Shown here in pieces: positions 26,874 to 35,281 of a stretch of 64,000 nucleotides of DNA (the stretch's first letter is position 1; every line of letters begins with the position of its first letter). Position numbers and translations under genes: made by a program. The DNA is from UBA7359 sp963976795. Lineage in GTDB: Bacteria; Pseudomonadota; Gammaproteobacteria; Eutrophobiales; Eutrophobiaceae. The stretch is taken from the NCBI GenBank assembly GCA_963976795.1, contig CAXBLT010000001.1:124001-188000 (forward strand). Reading direction: 5' to 3'. The notes under the pieces are model-generated. The model did no database searches and was not told the DNA's origin. It was given only the letters and a program-made list of their open reading frames with translations.

Positions 26874-29653
26874 TGGCTGCCAACCTTGAATTCATAAATG
26901 AAAAAACCACTACTTTTAAACTTAACGGTGATGAAATCGATGCCTATGGAAACGAAACCATACTACAAGCAGCAAAAAGAAGCGGCATAGAAATACCTCA
27001 TCTTTGTTATAAAGAAGGTTACCGACCAGATGGCAACTGTCGCGCTTGCATGGTTGAGATTGATGGAGAACGTGTATTAGCACCTTCTTGCTGTCGCCAG
27101 CCTGCTGAAGGGATGGAAGTGACAAGTGATAATGAAAGAGCTCAACTCTCACAAAAGATGGTCTTGGAATTATTATTATCGGACATGCCTCAGCAAGGCA
27201 AGTCACCTTATACGCTAAACTCCGAACTTGATTATTGGGCTGCAAAACTTAACGTTTTTAACCCTCGTTTTGAACAGAGAGAACAACCCAAGCCAGATCT
27301 TTCACATCCTGCCATTGCTGTTAATTTAGATGCCTGTATTCAATGTACGCGTTGTGTCAGGGCCTGTCGCGAAGAGCAGGTTAATGACGTCATTGGTCTG
27401 GCTTATCGTGGTAAGCATGCGGAAATCACTTTCGACATGGCAGAACCCATGGGTGAAAGCACATGCGTAGCCTGCGGTGAATGTGTTCAAGCCTGTCCGA
27501 CAGGCGCGTTAATGCCAGCAAAAAATGTCGGTTTAATCGAACCAGATAAAAAAGTTGAATCGGCATGCCCTTATTGCGGTGTAGGCTGCTTGCTTACCTA
27601 CAACGTTAAAAACAATCACATTCAATATATTGAAGGTCGAGATGGCCCTGCAAACAAAAGCAGGCTGTGCGTGAAAGGAAGATATGGATTTGATTATGTC
27701 CATCATCCAGATCGCCTAAGCAAACCTTTGATTCGTCGTGAAGATGCAGAGAAAACATCTGCTTTAATAGATCCATTAGATATGCATAAATATTTTCGTG
27801 AGGCTAGTTGGGAAGAAGCATTAGACTATGCTGCTAATGGATTAATAAAAATCAGAAATGAGAAAGGATCTGAAGCATTAGCTGGGTTTGGTTGCGCTAA
27901 AGGCAGCAATGAAGAAGCTTATTTAGTACAAAAATTAGTTCGCACAGGATTTGGCACTAACAATGTTGATCACTGCACTCGTTTATGCCATGCATCATCG
28001 GTTGCTGCCCTATTAGAAACTATTGGCTCTGGCGCTGTATCAAATCAGGTTGCTGATGGTTCAGAAGCGGAAGTAATCATCGTCATCGGTGCTCGCCCTA
28101 ATGACAACCACCCTGTTGCTGCTACATTTATTAAAAATGCCACAAACCGCGGCAGTAAATTAATACTGATTGAACCCTATGGTTCAGAAATGTACCTCCA
28201 TGCAGAACATTTATTGCAATTAAGACCTGGCACAGATGTTTTACTGCTTAACGCAATAATGCACACAATCATCACTGAAAATTTACATAATCAGAATTTT
28301 ATTGATGAACACACAGATGGCTTTGAGGAACTGAAAAAAACTGTTCTTAAATATACTCCAGAAGAAGTGGCTCCGATTTGTGCAATTCCGCCTGAAACAA
28401 TAAAAACTGTTGCACGTTTATATGCCAAAGCAGAAACCGCGATCATATTTTGGGGAATGGGCATTTCACAACATATTCATGGTACTGATAATGCACGCTG
28501 CCTTATTTCACTAGCACTCATGACCGGTCAGATTGGTCGGCCCAGTACAGGTTTACACCCTTTACGTGGACAAAACAATGTACAAGGTGCTTCCGATGTT
28601 GGTTTGATCCCCATGGTTTATCCTGATTACCAACCTGTCTCTGACCCAAATGTTAGAGAAAAATTTGAAAAACTTTGGGGTCAAACACTTAACCATAATG
28701 TTGGTAAAACAGTAGTTGAAATTATGCATGCCATTCATGACGGAGATTTAAATGGTCTTTATATCATGGGTGAAAACCCTGCTATGTCAGATCCCAATCT
28801 AAACCATGCACGTGCTGCTTTGGCAAACCTTGAGCATTGCGTAGTGCAGGACATTTTCTTTACGGAGACCTGTAGTTATGCAGACGTAATTTTACCTGCG
28901 AGTGCATTCCCTGAAAAATCAGGAACCTTTACTAATACTGATCGTCGCGTACAAATGGGACGACAAGCTATAGACCCACCTGGTGAAGCTAAACAAGATC
29001 TGTGGATAATCCAGGAGATTGCAAACCGAATTGGACTTAAATGGACATATGAAGGACCAAAAGATGTCTTCAATGAAATTCGTAAGGCAGTACCAAGCAT
29101 GGGCGGCATTACATGGGAAAGATTAGAGCAAGAGGACACATTAACCTATCCCTTAATAAACGAAGGTGATCCCGGTGAACCTATAATTTTCAAAGATGGG
29201 ATCTTTCCAACTGATGACGGTAGAGGAAGATTTGTGGCTGCAGAATATATTGAAGCAGCTGAAATGCCAGATCCTAAATTCCCTTATATTTTCGTCACTG
29301 GCCGTCAACTTGAACACTGGCACACGGGGACCATGACACGCCATTCCAGGGTGCTAGATGCACTCGAACCTGGCCCGTGTGTCATGATTAATCCAAAAGA
29401 CATGGCTAAGTTTAAAATAAAGACTGGCGATATGTTAGTTATAGAATCACGTCGAGGCAGAATAGCTGCCACAACTCGTGCAGATGAACATATGTTAGAA
29501 GGGGTCGTAATGATGCCATTTACATTCAATGAAGCTGCAGCCAACTTGATTACAAATGAAGAATTAGATCCTTTTGGCAAGATCCCTGAATTTAAATTTT
29601 GTGCAGTCGCCCTGAAAAAAGGAACGCGAGCAAATGATCAGGTTAGTGAGTAG
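26873..29653 (+). CDS. fdhA: Formate dehydrogenase alpha subunit (Mo/W-bis-pterin)
   Basis: A 926-residue catalytic subunit oxidising formate to CO2. The N-terminal NuoG-like part has a [2Fe-2S] set (H-L-C-Y, C-R-A-C, S-C-C-R) and two [4Fe-4S] sets (C-I-Q-C-x2-C-x3-C and C-V-A-C-x2-C-x3-C-P). The catalytic region has C-P-Y-C-G-V-G-C followed by C-V-K-G-R-Y-G. The metal ligand is Cys in T-R-L-C-H (codon TGC), not selenocysteine. A C-terminal dinucleotide-binding domain follows with T-G-R-Q-L-E-H-W-H-T-G-T-M-T-R. The ATG at 26873 overlaps the fdhB stop by one base; the longer in-frame start is rejected. Sequence cannot say whether Mo or W is used. Confidence 0.95.
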   Translation: MAANLEFINEKTTTFKLNGDEIDAYGNETILQAAKRSGIEIPHLCYKEGYRPDGNCRACMVEIDGERVLAPSCCRQPAEGMEVTSDNERAQLSQKMVLELLLSDMPQQGKSPYTLNSELDYWAAKLNVFNPRFEQREQPKPDLSHPAIAVNLDACIQCTRCVRACREEQVNDVIGLAYRGKHAEITFDMAEPMGESTCVACGECVQACPTGALMPAKNVGLIEPDKKVESACPYCGVGCLLTYNVKNNHIQYIEGRDGPANKSRLCVKGRYGFDYVHHPDRLSKPLIRREDAEKTSALIDPLDMHKYFREASWEEALDYAANGLIKIRNEKGSEALAGFGCAKGSNEEAYLVQKLVRTGFGTNNVDHCTRLCHASSVAALLETIGSGAVSNQVADGSEAEVIIVIGARPNDNHPVAATFIKNATNRGSKLILIEPYGSEMYLHAEHLLQLRPGTDVLLLNAIMHTIITENLHNQNFIDEHTDGFEELKKTVLKYTPEEVAPICAIPPETIKTVARLYAKAETAIIFWGMGISQHIHGTDNARCLISLALMTGQIGRPSTGLHPLRGQNNVQGASDVGLIPMVYPDYQPVSDPNVREKFEKLWGQTLNHNVGKTVVEIMHAIHDGDLNGLYIMGENPAMSDPNLNHARAALANLEHCVVQDIFFTETCSYADVILPASAFPEKSGTFTNTDRRVQMGRQAIDPPGEAKQDLWIIQEIANRIGLKWTYEGPKDVFNEIRKAVPSMGGITWERLEQEDTLTYPLINEGDPGEPIIFKDGIFPTDDGRGRFVAAEYIEAAEMPDPKFPYIFVTGRQLEHWHTGTMTRHSRVLDALEPGPCVMINPKDMAKFKIKTGDMLVIESRRGRIAATTRADEHMLEGVVMMPFTFNEAAANLITNEELDPFGKIPEFKFCAVALKKGTRANDQVSE

Positions 29654-29749
29654 GAAATATAAATGAAACTTATAGCATTTGTATTAATTATAATGCACAT
29701 TGATAGTTTGAGCTGTTCAAAGATAGCAGCATAATAAGATCTATTTAAA

Positions 29750-30541
29750 TCAGGACTTGTTCAATTTTACATCGACCAAAGTCAATGTCTCCAGGATTAA
29801 AGGTTCTGCATCGTCTTTACTCTTATCATGAATAATAGTTGTAACTTGATAAAGACTACCGGGAATATCATCTGAAAAGATAAACTCATAATATTTATCA
29901 GCAAATTTTTCAAAGTCACGTCTATGTGGGTCATTCAAAAAAGGTGAGAAATGTACTTTTTCACCTTTATATTCTTTACCATTAAATTTAAAAGTAGTTG
30001 GTTCTACTTCCGCATCATTTCTTAATGAGATCTTGATAGATTTTTGAAAATGCCTCCAATGACCATCAGTTAAGCGATTCATTTCATAAACATCACCCTG
30101 CATATATATACCAATGACGGGGTTGCCAGTAATATTAGTTACATTGTCTGGTGTTACTACTTGTTTCTTTTCTGCAGTGAAGAACTCCATCATGGCGTTT
30201 TTGGTGCCATCTTCGTTTAATTTTAAAATATTCAAATAAACAGAATCTGTAAAACCTTCTTCAAACGTGCCTGATTTTACAAATTCGTAATATAAGCTAA
30301 CAGGTTGTTTTATATTTGCTAAGTGGTCGGCATGCCATAACTTAATTTCAGCTGGGTTAAATTGGAAATCTTCAGGAATCTCATCAACTTCACCAAACCG
30401 ACCAATACTCGAATCAATCTCTTCCTTAGTTAAAGGTATGCCTCCACTTGTTGTGGTAACATTTTTTTCTTCTGCCCAAACATTGTTATTTAGCAGTCCA
30501 AAGGTACAAATCAATAAAAATATATACGTACTAAATTTCAT
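29750..30541 (-). CDS. Secreted protein of unknown function in the xoxJ operon
   Basis: A 263-residue protein with an N-terminal signal peptide (hydrophobic core about residues 5-18, likely cut after V-W-A near 23). The mature part is acidic, rich in beta-prone segments, has no cysteine and no recognised catalytic motif. A segment around residues 145-165 (G-N-P-V-I-G-I-Y-M-Q-G-D) and another near 195-215 (F-N-G-K-E-Y-K-G-E-K-V) look like ordered strands. It follows the XoxJ-like gene by 15 bases and ends the pseudoazurin-xoxJ operon, so a role in periplasmic methanol oxidation or in maturing XoxF is plausible by context only. Confidence 0.75.
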   Translation of the reverse strand: MKFSTYIFLLICTFGLLNNNVWAEEKNVTTTSGGIPLTKEEIDSSIGRFGEVDEIPEDFQFNPAEIKLWHADHLANIKQPVSLYYEFVKSGTFEEGFTDSVYLNILKLNEDGTKNAMMEFFTAEKKQVVTPDNVTNITGNPVIGIYMQGDVYEMNRLTDGHWRHFQKSIKISLRNDAEVEPTTFKFNGKEYKGEKVHFSPFLNDPHRRDFEKFADKYYEFIFSDDIPGSLYQVTTIIHDKSKDDAEPLILETLTLVDVKLNKS

Positions 30542-30556
30542 AAGTCTATAACTCTA

Positions 30557-31402
30557 CTATTTAATTAACGGCACACCATAATCAATTAAAATTTGTTCAA
30601 TTTCGGGTTTATTATCTTTAATCAAGTTATTAATTTTTTCTTTCCAAACTTTTTCGCCATAACGAACAGCCATAGAAAAGCTGTAAGAGAATCGCATTTC
30701 TGGCTTTTTGGGATCATCTACTAGCGGTATCAGCACCAATTCAATATTTTCTTTTTTAAGTTCTCTGGCAAAATAACCGGCCGTTGGTCCCCAGATGATA
30801 GTCGCATCGATCTTGCCAGAAACCACATCTTCAACCATTTGTTGTCCAGGATTAACTTTCGGATCTCCTGATTGACCGGGATAGCGGATCATACTCCCCA
30901 TCAGCTCATTATAAAAAACCCATAGTTGTTGTGGTCCACGATCAGGCAGACCGATCTTTATTTCATTGCCATCTTCATTGACGAATTTATTTAACATCGC
31001 TGGATCAGTTATTGAATCTAACTTTCTCCCCTTGGCGTAAACGAGCACATATGTCGATGTGAAATAAGGTTCAGTTGTTGCTGCTAATTCAAAGTTAGAT
31101 GGTGCACTAATAACCAGATCACACTTATATCCGAGACTGTTTTCTGATTCCGCTCTGAGTGTATTCCTTATAAAACCAATACGTTGTGGAAAAAATTCAT
31201 ACTTCAATTTTAATCCGAGTTTCTTAGCCAACAATTGAGCAATTTTATTTTCATATCCTTCTTCTTTTTGATTAGAGAAGGGCAACATGTATGGGTCTGC
31301 ACATACCTTAAGGTATTCTGAATCAGGGATCCCAGAATCTTCTTTTGCAAGGACAGGTTTAAAAAAAGCGATTGATAATATAATTGTAGAGATTATTTTC
31401 AC
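30557..31402 (-). CDS. xoxJ: XoxJ/MxaJ-like periplasmic binding protein
   Basis: A solute-binding family 3 protein of the quinoprotein-dehydrogenase-associated type that accompanies XoxF or MxaF and is thought to help activate or mature the enzyme. Early L-K-V-C-A-D-P-Y-M-L-P-F-S-N and the Q-R-I-G-F-I-R-N-T-L segment are characteristic of this group. The frame stays open over the pseudoazurin gene, but GTG 31402 is preferred: it yields a clean signal peptide (M-K-I-I-S-T-I-I-L-S-I-A-F-F, cut near V-L-A) and avoids the overlap, giving 281 residues. No strong ribosome site is seen. It lies between pseudoazurin (70-base gap) and an unknown secreted protein. Confidence 0.87.
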   Translation of the reverse strand: MKIISTIILSIAFFKPVLAKEDSGIPDSEYLKVCADPYMLPFSNQKEEGYENKIAQLLAKKLGLKLKYEFFPQRIGFIRNTLRAESENSLGYKCDLVISAPSNFELAATTEPYFTSTYVLVYAKGRKLDSITDPAMLNKFVNEDGNEIKIGLPDRGPQQLWVFYNELMGSMIRYPGQSGDPKVNPGQQMVEDVVSGKIDATIIWGPTAGYFARELKKENIELVLIPLVDDPKKPEMRFSYSFSMAVRYGEKVWKEKINNLIKDNKPEIEQILIDYGVPLIK

Positions 31403-31472
31403 AGGCTTATGTAACCCATTTGTTAACAGTCGTGTTTGCAATTGATTGCTAGTTTTTTTCAAAATGGTGAAG

Positions 31473-31913
31473 TTATTTAGTGGGTTTAATTTTATTAATC
31501 TTGCCAAGTAATCTTCGTTCAGGTCCTTCAAGTGAATCAATTGCTTTCTGTTTATAGGCTGCGATATCATCTGCACTAATATCGCCAACTACGATGACGC
31601 CAACCATACCGAATCCAATATGCGGTTGGCATACATAAGAATAGATGCCTGCTTTTTCCAATGCAGGAGCAATATTTTCACCCATTCCACCGACCCACGC
31701 TGTTGCACCATCAGGGATCATTCCTTCTACTGAAACAGAGTTGTGTGAATTCATATTTGAAAACTTAACCTTATCACCTTCCGCAACATATAGGATTGGG
31801 GTTTCAAATGCGCGTGCGCCTGCTTTTATTACGTGGTCAGCCGCGGAAACCAAACTAGGTAGTAAAATCGCTGACACGATCATAACCTTGGCCAGAATAT
31901 CGGTTATTTTCAT
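31473..31913 (-). CDS. Pseudoazurin-type blue copper protein
   Basis: A 146-residue periplasmic cupredoxin. A signal peptide ends near L-V-S-A-A. The type-1 copper ligands are visible: H57 in M-N-S-H-N, then C95, H98 and M103 in V-C-Q-P-H-I-G-F-G-M, with the pseudoazurin-like G-M-I-P-D-G-A segment between. A C-terminal extension of about 30 residues follows the copper fold. ATG 31913 has GGAG at an eight-base spacer and is chosen over ATG 31922, which sits on the ribosome site. No cytochrome c (C-x2-C-H) gene is seen beside xoxF, so this protein is a candidate electron acceptor. The 337-base space to xoxF holds the xoxF terminator and nothing else recognised. Confidence 0.9.
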   Translation of the reverse strand: MKITDILAKVMIVSAILLPSLVSAADHVIKAGARAFETPILYVAEGDKVKFSNMNSHNSVSVEGMIPDGATAWVGGMGENIAPALEKAGIYSYVCQPHIGFGMVGVIVVGDISADDIAAYKQKAIDSLEGPERRLLGKINKIKPTK

Positions 31914-32196
31914 CTTACTCATCTCCGGATAATTATTTAATATTATTCATTTATATTTTTGTATATACATATTAATTCACACCTGATTCATAGATTTTAG
32001 CCCCTTGCTACGCATACTTGTATATCAATATATAAACAATGGAGAAAACCTTTTCTATTAATTATTTAATTCTGGGTTATTAACGGACTCAATGTTTGAG
32101 ACTTCAAATACACTAACAAGTTCTTGTAACTTAGTTAGATAAATACCGAACTTTTCAATCTTAACTTAACATCAAAAAGGCAATTATTAAAAAAAA

Positions 32197-32220
32197 TCCC
32201 CGACACTGTCGTGTCGGGGA
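32197..32220 (-). terminator. Intrinsic terminator of xoxF
   Basis: A perfect 10-base stem TCCCCGACAC / GTGTCGGGGA closes a four-base loop, followed on the minus strand by a run of Ts. It lies about 30 bases past the xoxF stop, so xoxF is transcribed alone and the pseudoazurin operon needs its own promoter. Confidence 0.92.
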
Positions 32221-32250
32221 CATTTTAACAAACTTACGTCTGTTTAGTAC

Positions 32251-34188
32251 TTAGGGTAGTGCGAAAACCATCAAAACACCACTATTACGTGATGAATTCA
32301 ACAGGTTACGATAACCACCAACAGCACCGAGCGCAGCTTCACCAGGAGCAGCCGCTAAACCAGGGATAGCTACAACCGCGCCAGCCCAACCACCGATGCC
32401 TGATAAAACACCAACGTATTGCTTACCTTTATGCGCCCAAGAGTTGAAGTTGCCAATAATCCCGGAAGGAGCTTTGAACTTCCAAAGCAATTTACCAGTT
32501 TTAGCATCAACCGCTTTAGCATAGGCATCTAATGTGCCGTAGAATACAACGTCACCAGCGGTAGCAAGAACACCAGACCAGACAGACCATTGTTCAACAA
32601 TGCTCCAAACGATCTTACCCGTACCCGCATCCCAAGCGATCATGTTACCCATGTTGTCCTTTTGTGCATTGTTATTAGGACAATCTGGACAAACAGCGCC
32701 AGCAGGATACATCGTCAAGTTAGCGTTAACAAAAGCTTGACCAGCAGTGTATTGGTTACCACCAGCAGCATAACTTACAGGCTCATAAGTCATACATACG
32801 TGGTTGGTTGGGACGTAGAACAGTTTGGTACGTGGAGAGAAAGCAGCAGGCTGCTGATCTTTAGTACCCAGTGCTGCAGGACAGATGTCCTTAGACACAA
32901 CGTCTTCACCTTGGAAATGCGTTGATTTAGCATCAACTGTTTGTGGATAACCCGTTTTCATGTCAACGTGAGTTGACCAGTTAACTGCTGGGTCATACTT
33001 CTCAGCGACTAATAAAGCACCCGTTTTACGATTCATGGTGTAGCCATAACCGTTACGATCAAAGTGAACCAAAGCCGGGGTCATTTTGCCCTTAACCTTA
33101 ATATCAGCCAAGATCATTTCGTTGATGCCGTCATAATCCCATTCATCATGTGGTGTCATTTGATAAACCCAGCGAGCAACACCAGTATCGATGTCACGAG
33201 CGAACATGGTCATAGACCATTTGTTGTCACCAGGACGTACTACCGGGTTCCAGGTAGACGGGTTACCATTGCCATAGTAAAGAAGATTTTCTTCAAAATC
33301 TGCTGGCCACCAGCCCCAAGTTGAACCACCTCCTGATTTCCATTGGTCACCTAACGTTTTACATTTGTTAGGACCTCTAGAAGGTGCTTTCCAATCAGAG
33401 TTAGCACACCAGCTATTTAATGATGAGTTTTTGCCAACTTTCTTACCCAATGATGTGGTGTTCTCGTCAAAAAGAATGTCTTCATCGGGACCCATGCTAA
33501 ATGCACGCCATGCTAGAGAGCCGTCTTTCGCATTGAAAGCAGCTAACCAACAACGAACACCAAACTCAGCGCCAGAACAACCTGTGATGACTTTGTCTTT
33601 CATAGGATGTGGAGCGTTGGTGTTAGTGTCACCTGCAGCAGGACCGTAACCGATGTCACGACCGTTTTCTGCTTTCCACTTAACACTACCGTCTTTAGCA
33701 CTTAATGCAACCAAGGTGGTGTCAGCTTGTTGCAGATAGATTTGACCCATACTGTAACCTAAACCACGGTTTACGATATCGCAGCACATTACAGGTACGG
33801 TTTCAGCTTCGTCTTGTTGTGGCTCGAAATACCAAATGATTTCAAGCGTGTCCAAGCTGATAGCAAAAACGTCATTAGGGAATGATGAATGGATGTAAAG
33901 GGTATCACCAGACAAGCCAGTAGCACTTCCTGGTAAGACCAGTGGTCCACCTTCATGACCTTGTAGACGGCCGGTTGAGAATGTCCAAGCTGTAACTATT
34001 TTACTTGCATTATCGGTATTGATTTGATTCAACTCCGTATAACGCCAGTTATTATAGTCACCGCCCGGGAAAGCCCAGTAGTTGGGATTATCATTCAGCT
34101 TGCGAACTTCATCGTTCGCAAATGCTGTGGTAGATAGTCCCAATGCCAATACAGCAATGAGCCATTTCTTTATTAATTGTTTACTCAT
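32251..34188 (-). CDS. xoxF: Lanthanide-dependent PQQ methanol dehydrogenase
   Basis: A 645-residue periplasmic quinoprotein oxidising methanol (and possibly formaldehyde). A signal peptide ends at T-A-F-A. Vicinal Cys135-Cys136, metal ligands E208 and N309, and catalytic D351 are present. The decisive residue is D353 in W-D-Y-D-G: the extra Asp that coordinates a lanthanide in XoxF and is Ala in calcium MxaF. Beta-propeller tryptophan repeats are present throughout. Two regions with extra cysteines stand out: an insertion around 261-276 (C261, C276) and a C-P-D-C pair in the C-terminal third. GGAGGAGG precedes the ATG. The XoxF clade cannot be assigned safely by eye. No mxaI gene for the small MxaF-type subunit is seen. 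Confidence 0.96.
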   Translation of the reverse strand: MSKQLIKKWLIAVLALGLSTTAFANDEVRKLNDNPNYWAFPGGDYNNWRYTELNQINTDNASKIVTAWTFSTGRLQGHEGGPLVLPGSATGLSGDTLYIHSSFPNDVFAISLDTLEIIWYFEPQQDEAETVPVMCCDIVNRGLGYSMGQIYLQQADTTLVALSAKDGSVKWKAENGRDIGYGPAAGDTNTNAPHPMKDKVITGCSGAEFGVRCWLAAFNAKDGSLAWRAFSMGPDEDILFDENTTSLGKKVGKNSSLNSWCANSDWKAPSRGPNKCKTLGDQWKSGGGSTWGWWPADFEENLLYYGNGNPSTWNPVVRPGDNKWSMTMFARDIDTGVARWVYQMTPHDEWDYDGINEMILADIKVKGKMTPALVHFDRNGYGYTMNRKTGALLVAEKYDPAVNWSTHVDMKTGYPQTVDAKSTHFQGEDVVSKDICPAALGTKDQQPAAFSPRTKLFYVPTNHVCMTYEPVSYAAGGNQYTAGQAFVNANLTMYPAGAVCPDCPNNNAQKDNMGNMIAWDAGTGKIVWSIVEQWSVWSGVLATAGDVVFYGTLDAYAKAVDAKTGKLLWKFKAPSGIIGNFNSWAHKGKQYVGVLSGIGGWAGAVVAIPGLAAAPGEAALGAVGGYRNLLNSSRNSGVLMVFALP

Positions 34189-34247
34189 GACCTCCTCCTC
34201 TAATTTAGTTGATCATGTAACTTGATCTCATTAATGTAGCAAATAAC

Positions 34248-34281
34248 TATATAACACCTCGAGATCACAAGTGTTATAGAG
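34248..34281 (-). repeat. Inverted repeat in the xoxF leader (proximal)
   Basis: The arms CTATATAACAC and GTGTTATAGAG, about 12 bases apart, form a near-perfect 11-base stem in the predicted untranslated leader, some 60 bases before the xoxF ATG. It could be a leader hairpin or a regulator-binding palindrome. Confidence 0.5.
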
Positions 34282-34301
34282 TTTTGAAAGCGGTTTTAGT
34301 A

Positions 34302-34321
34302 GCTACCTTGATAACGGTAGC
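34302..34321 (-). repeat. Inverted repeat in the xoxF leader (distal)
   Basis: GCTACC and GGTAGC flank an eight-base spacer about 115 bases upstream of the xoxF ATG. With the neighbouring larger repeat it suggests a structured leader. The rest of the 611-base space (34189-34799) is AT-rich and shows no gene. Confidence 0.4.
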
Positions 34322-34415
34322 GAGTTGTAAAAGTTTTCTGAGACCGAAAGAATTGTGTTCTGACAAGAAGATCAGATTTACGTATTTGCTTAAAACAAAT
34401 GCAGTCAGATGCATG

Positions 34416-34443
34416 TTTATATATTTTAAACCCTACGTGTCAA
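34416..34443 (-). promoter_or_regulatory. Candidate sigma-70 promoter of xoxF
   Basis: On the minus strand a perfect TTGACA (34443-34438) is followed after 16 bases by TATAAA (34421-34416). Transcription would begin near 34408, giving a leader of about 220 bases before the xoxF ATG. Confidence 0.6.
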
Positions 34444-34799
34444 TTCCTTAAGGTTATATATATTCAAGATTCAAAATCTAGATATATTTAATTTATTATA
34501 TGCTACTTTCAACCATTAGAGATCGATGAAAGATTCAAAGAAGAGTTTAGGAAATTTTCCCAATCGGCGCAAGATATTTTTACTATATTAAAAACTTATA
34601 TCTATACTACAAATTTATTACTTTAATAATGGTATTGCACTACAATCTATTGCTGCGTCGCAACAGTTATTGTGACTAAAATACTGTTGAAATTATCAAC
34701 ATATTCTAGCCTTGCGCACTTTAAACAGCACATCATTGAAAAATACAACCCTTACAATTTGTAATGCAACTACATGACTTGAATGTGCGTCATTCTCGC

Positions 34800-35174
34800 C
34801 TATTTACTAGTCGGTTTAATCATTTTTACATGCTTAACTACGATACAATCTGTATCTGCCTTCTCTCTCACTTCTAAGAGTTTTTCATAAAGTCTTTCAC
34901 CACGTTTATTATCTCGGAAAGAAGAGCCTTTTTCTCCGGGCATTTTTTTGTTTCTTTCAAAAGTATAGCCTTCTTCATAATCGCTAAATGTCATATTAGC
35001 TCTAATCTTATCGTATCGACATATACAGGTATAAAGGTTTTCATCAGTCTGCCCTCCCATTTCAGCCATACAATTTAAAGCGTACCGAATAGTCTCCTCT
35101 GTTGAATATTCATCCGCCACTACAGGCGCGACTCCAAACAACAGTAGATATATGCTAAAAAGCAATTTATTCAT
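34800..35174 (-). CDS. Small secreted cysteine-containing protein upstream of xoxF
   Basis: A 124-residue protein with a signal peptide (cut near V-V-A). The mature chain has Cys in A-L-N-C-M-A-E, a C-I-C pair in Y-T-C-I-C-R-Y-D, and one more Cys near the C terminus, so two disulfides are possible. It has no C-x2-C-H haem motif. The middle part T-F-E-R-N-K-K-M-P-G-E-K-G is basic and looks conserved in style. The family is not recognised with certainty. It is divided from xoxF by 611 bases but is on the same strand and lies immediately upstream. A link to methanol oxidation is contextual only. ATTTCTCCTCG before the start (GAGGAGAAAT on the coding strand) supplies a good ribosome site. Confidence 0.75.
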   Translation of the reverse strand: MNKLLFSIYLLLFGVAPVVADEYSTEETIRYALNCMAEMGGQTDENLYTCICRYDKIRANMTFSDYEEGYTFERNKKMPGEKGSSFRDNKRGERLYEKLLEVREKADTDCIVVKHVKMIKPTSK

Positions 35175-35192
35175 GATTTATTTCTCCTCGTT

Positions 35193-35223
35193 CAAAAAAA
35201 TAGTTCTGAATCTCGAAAGATTC
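35193..35223 (-). terminator. Terminator-like hairpin after waaA
   Basis: On the minus strand GAATCT-TTCG-AGATTC is followed eight bases later by seven Ts. It lies about 60 bases past the waaA stop and before the small secreted protein, so it probably ends the LPS-gene message. Confidence 0.5.
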
Positions 35224-35281
35224 ATTAGGTTATCTTAAATTTACTTTTTATAGAGGTATTTCTTAGTATAAAAGTTGCATC

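Noticed and set aside
26873..29653. Selenocysteine formate dehydrogenase
   Set aside because: The metal-ligand position is an ordinary Cys codon (TGC) and there is no in-frame TGA.
30557..31588. Longer XoxJ start at 31588
   Set aside because: It would overlap the pseudoazurin gene by over 110 bases and put the signal peptide in the middle of the protein.
32251..34188. Calcium-type methanol dehydrogenase MxaF
   Set aside because: D353 of the W-D-Y-D-G motif is the XoxF-specific lanthanide ligand, and no mxaI or other mxa genes are present.
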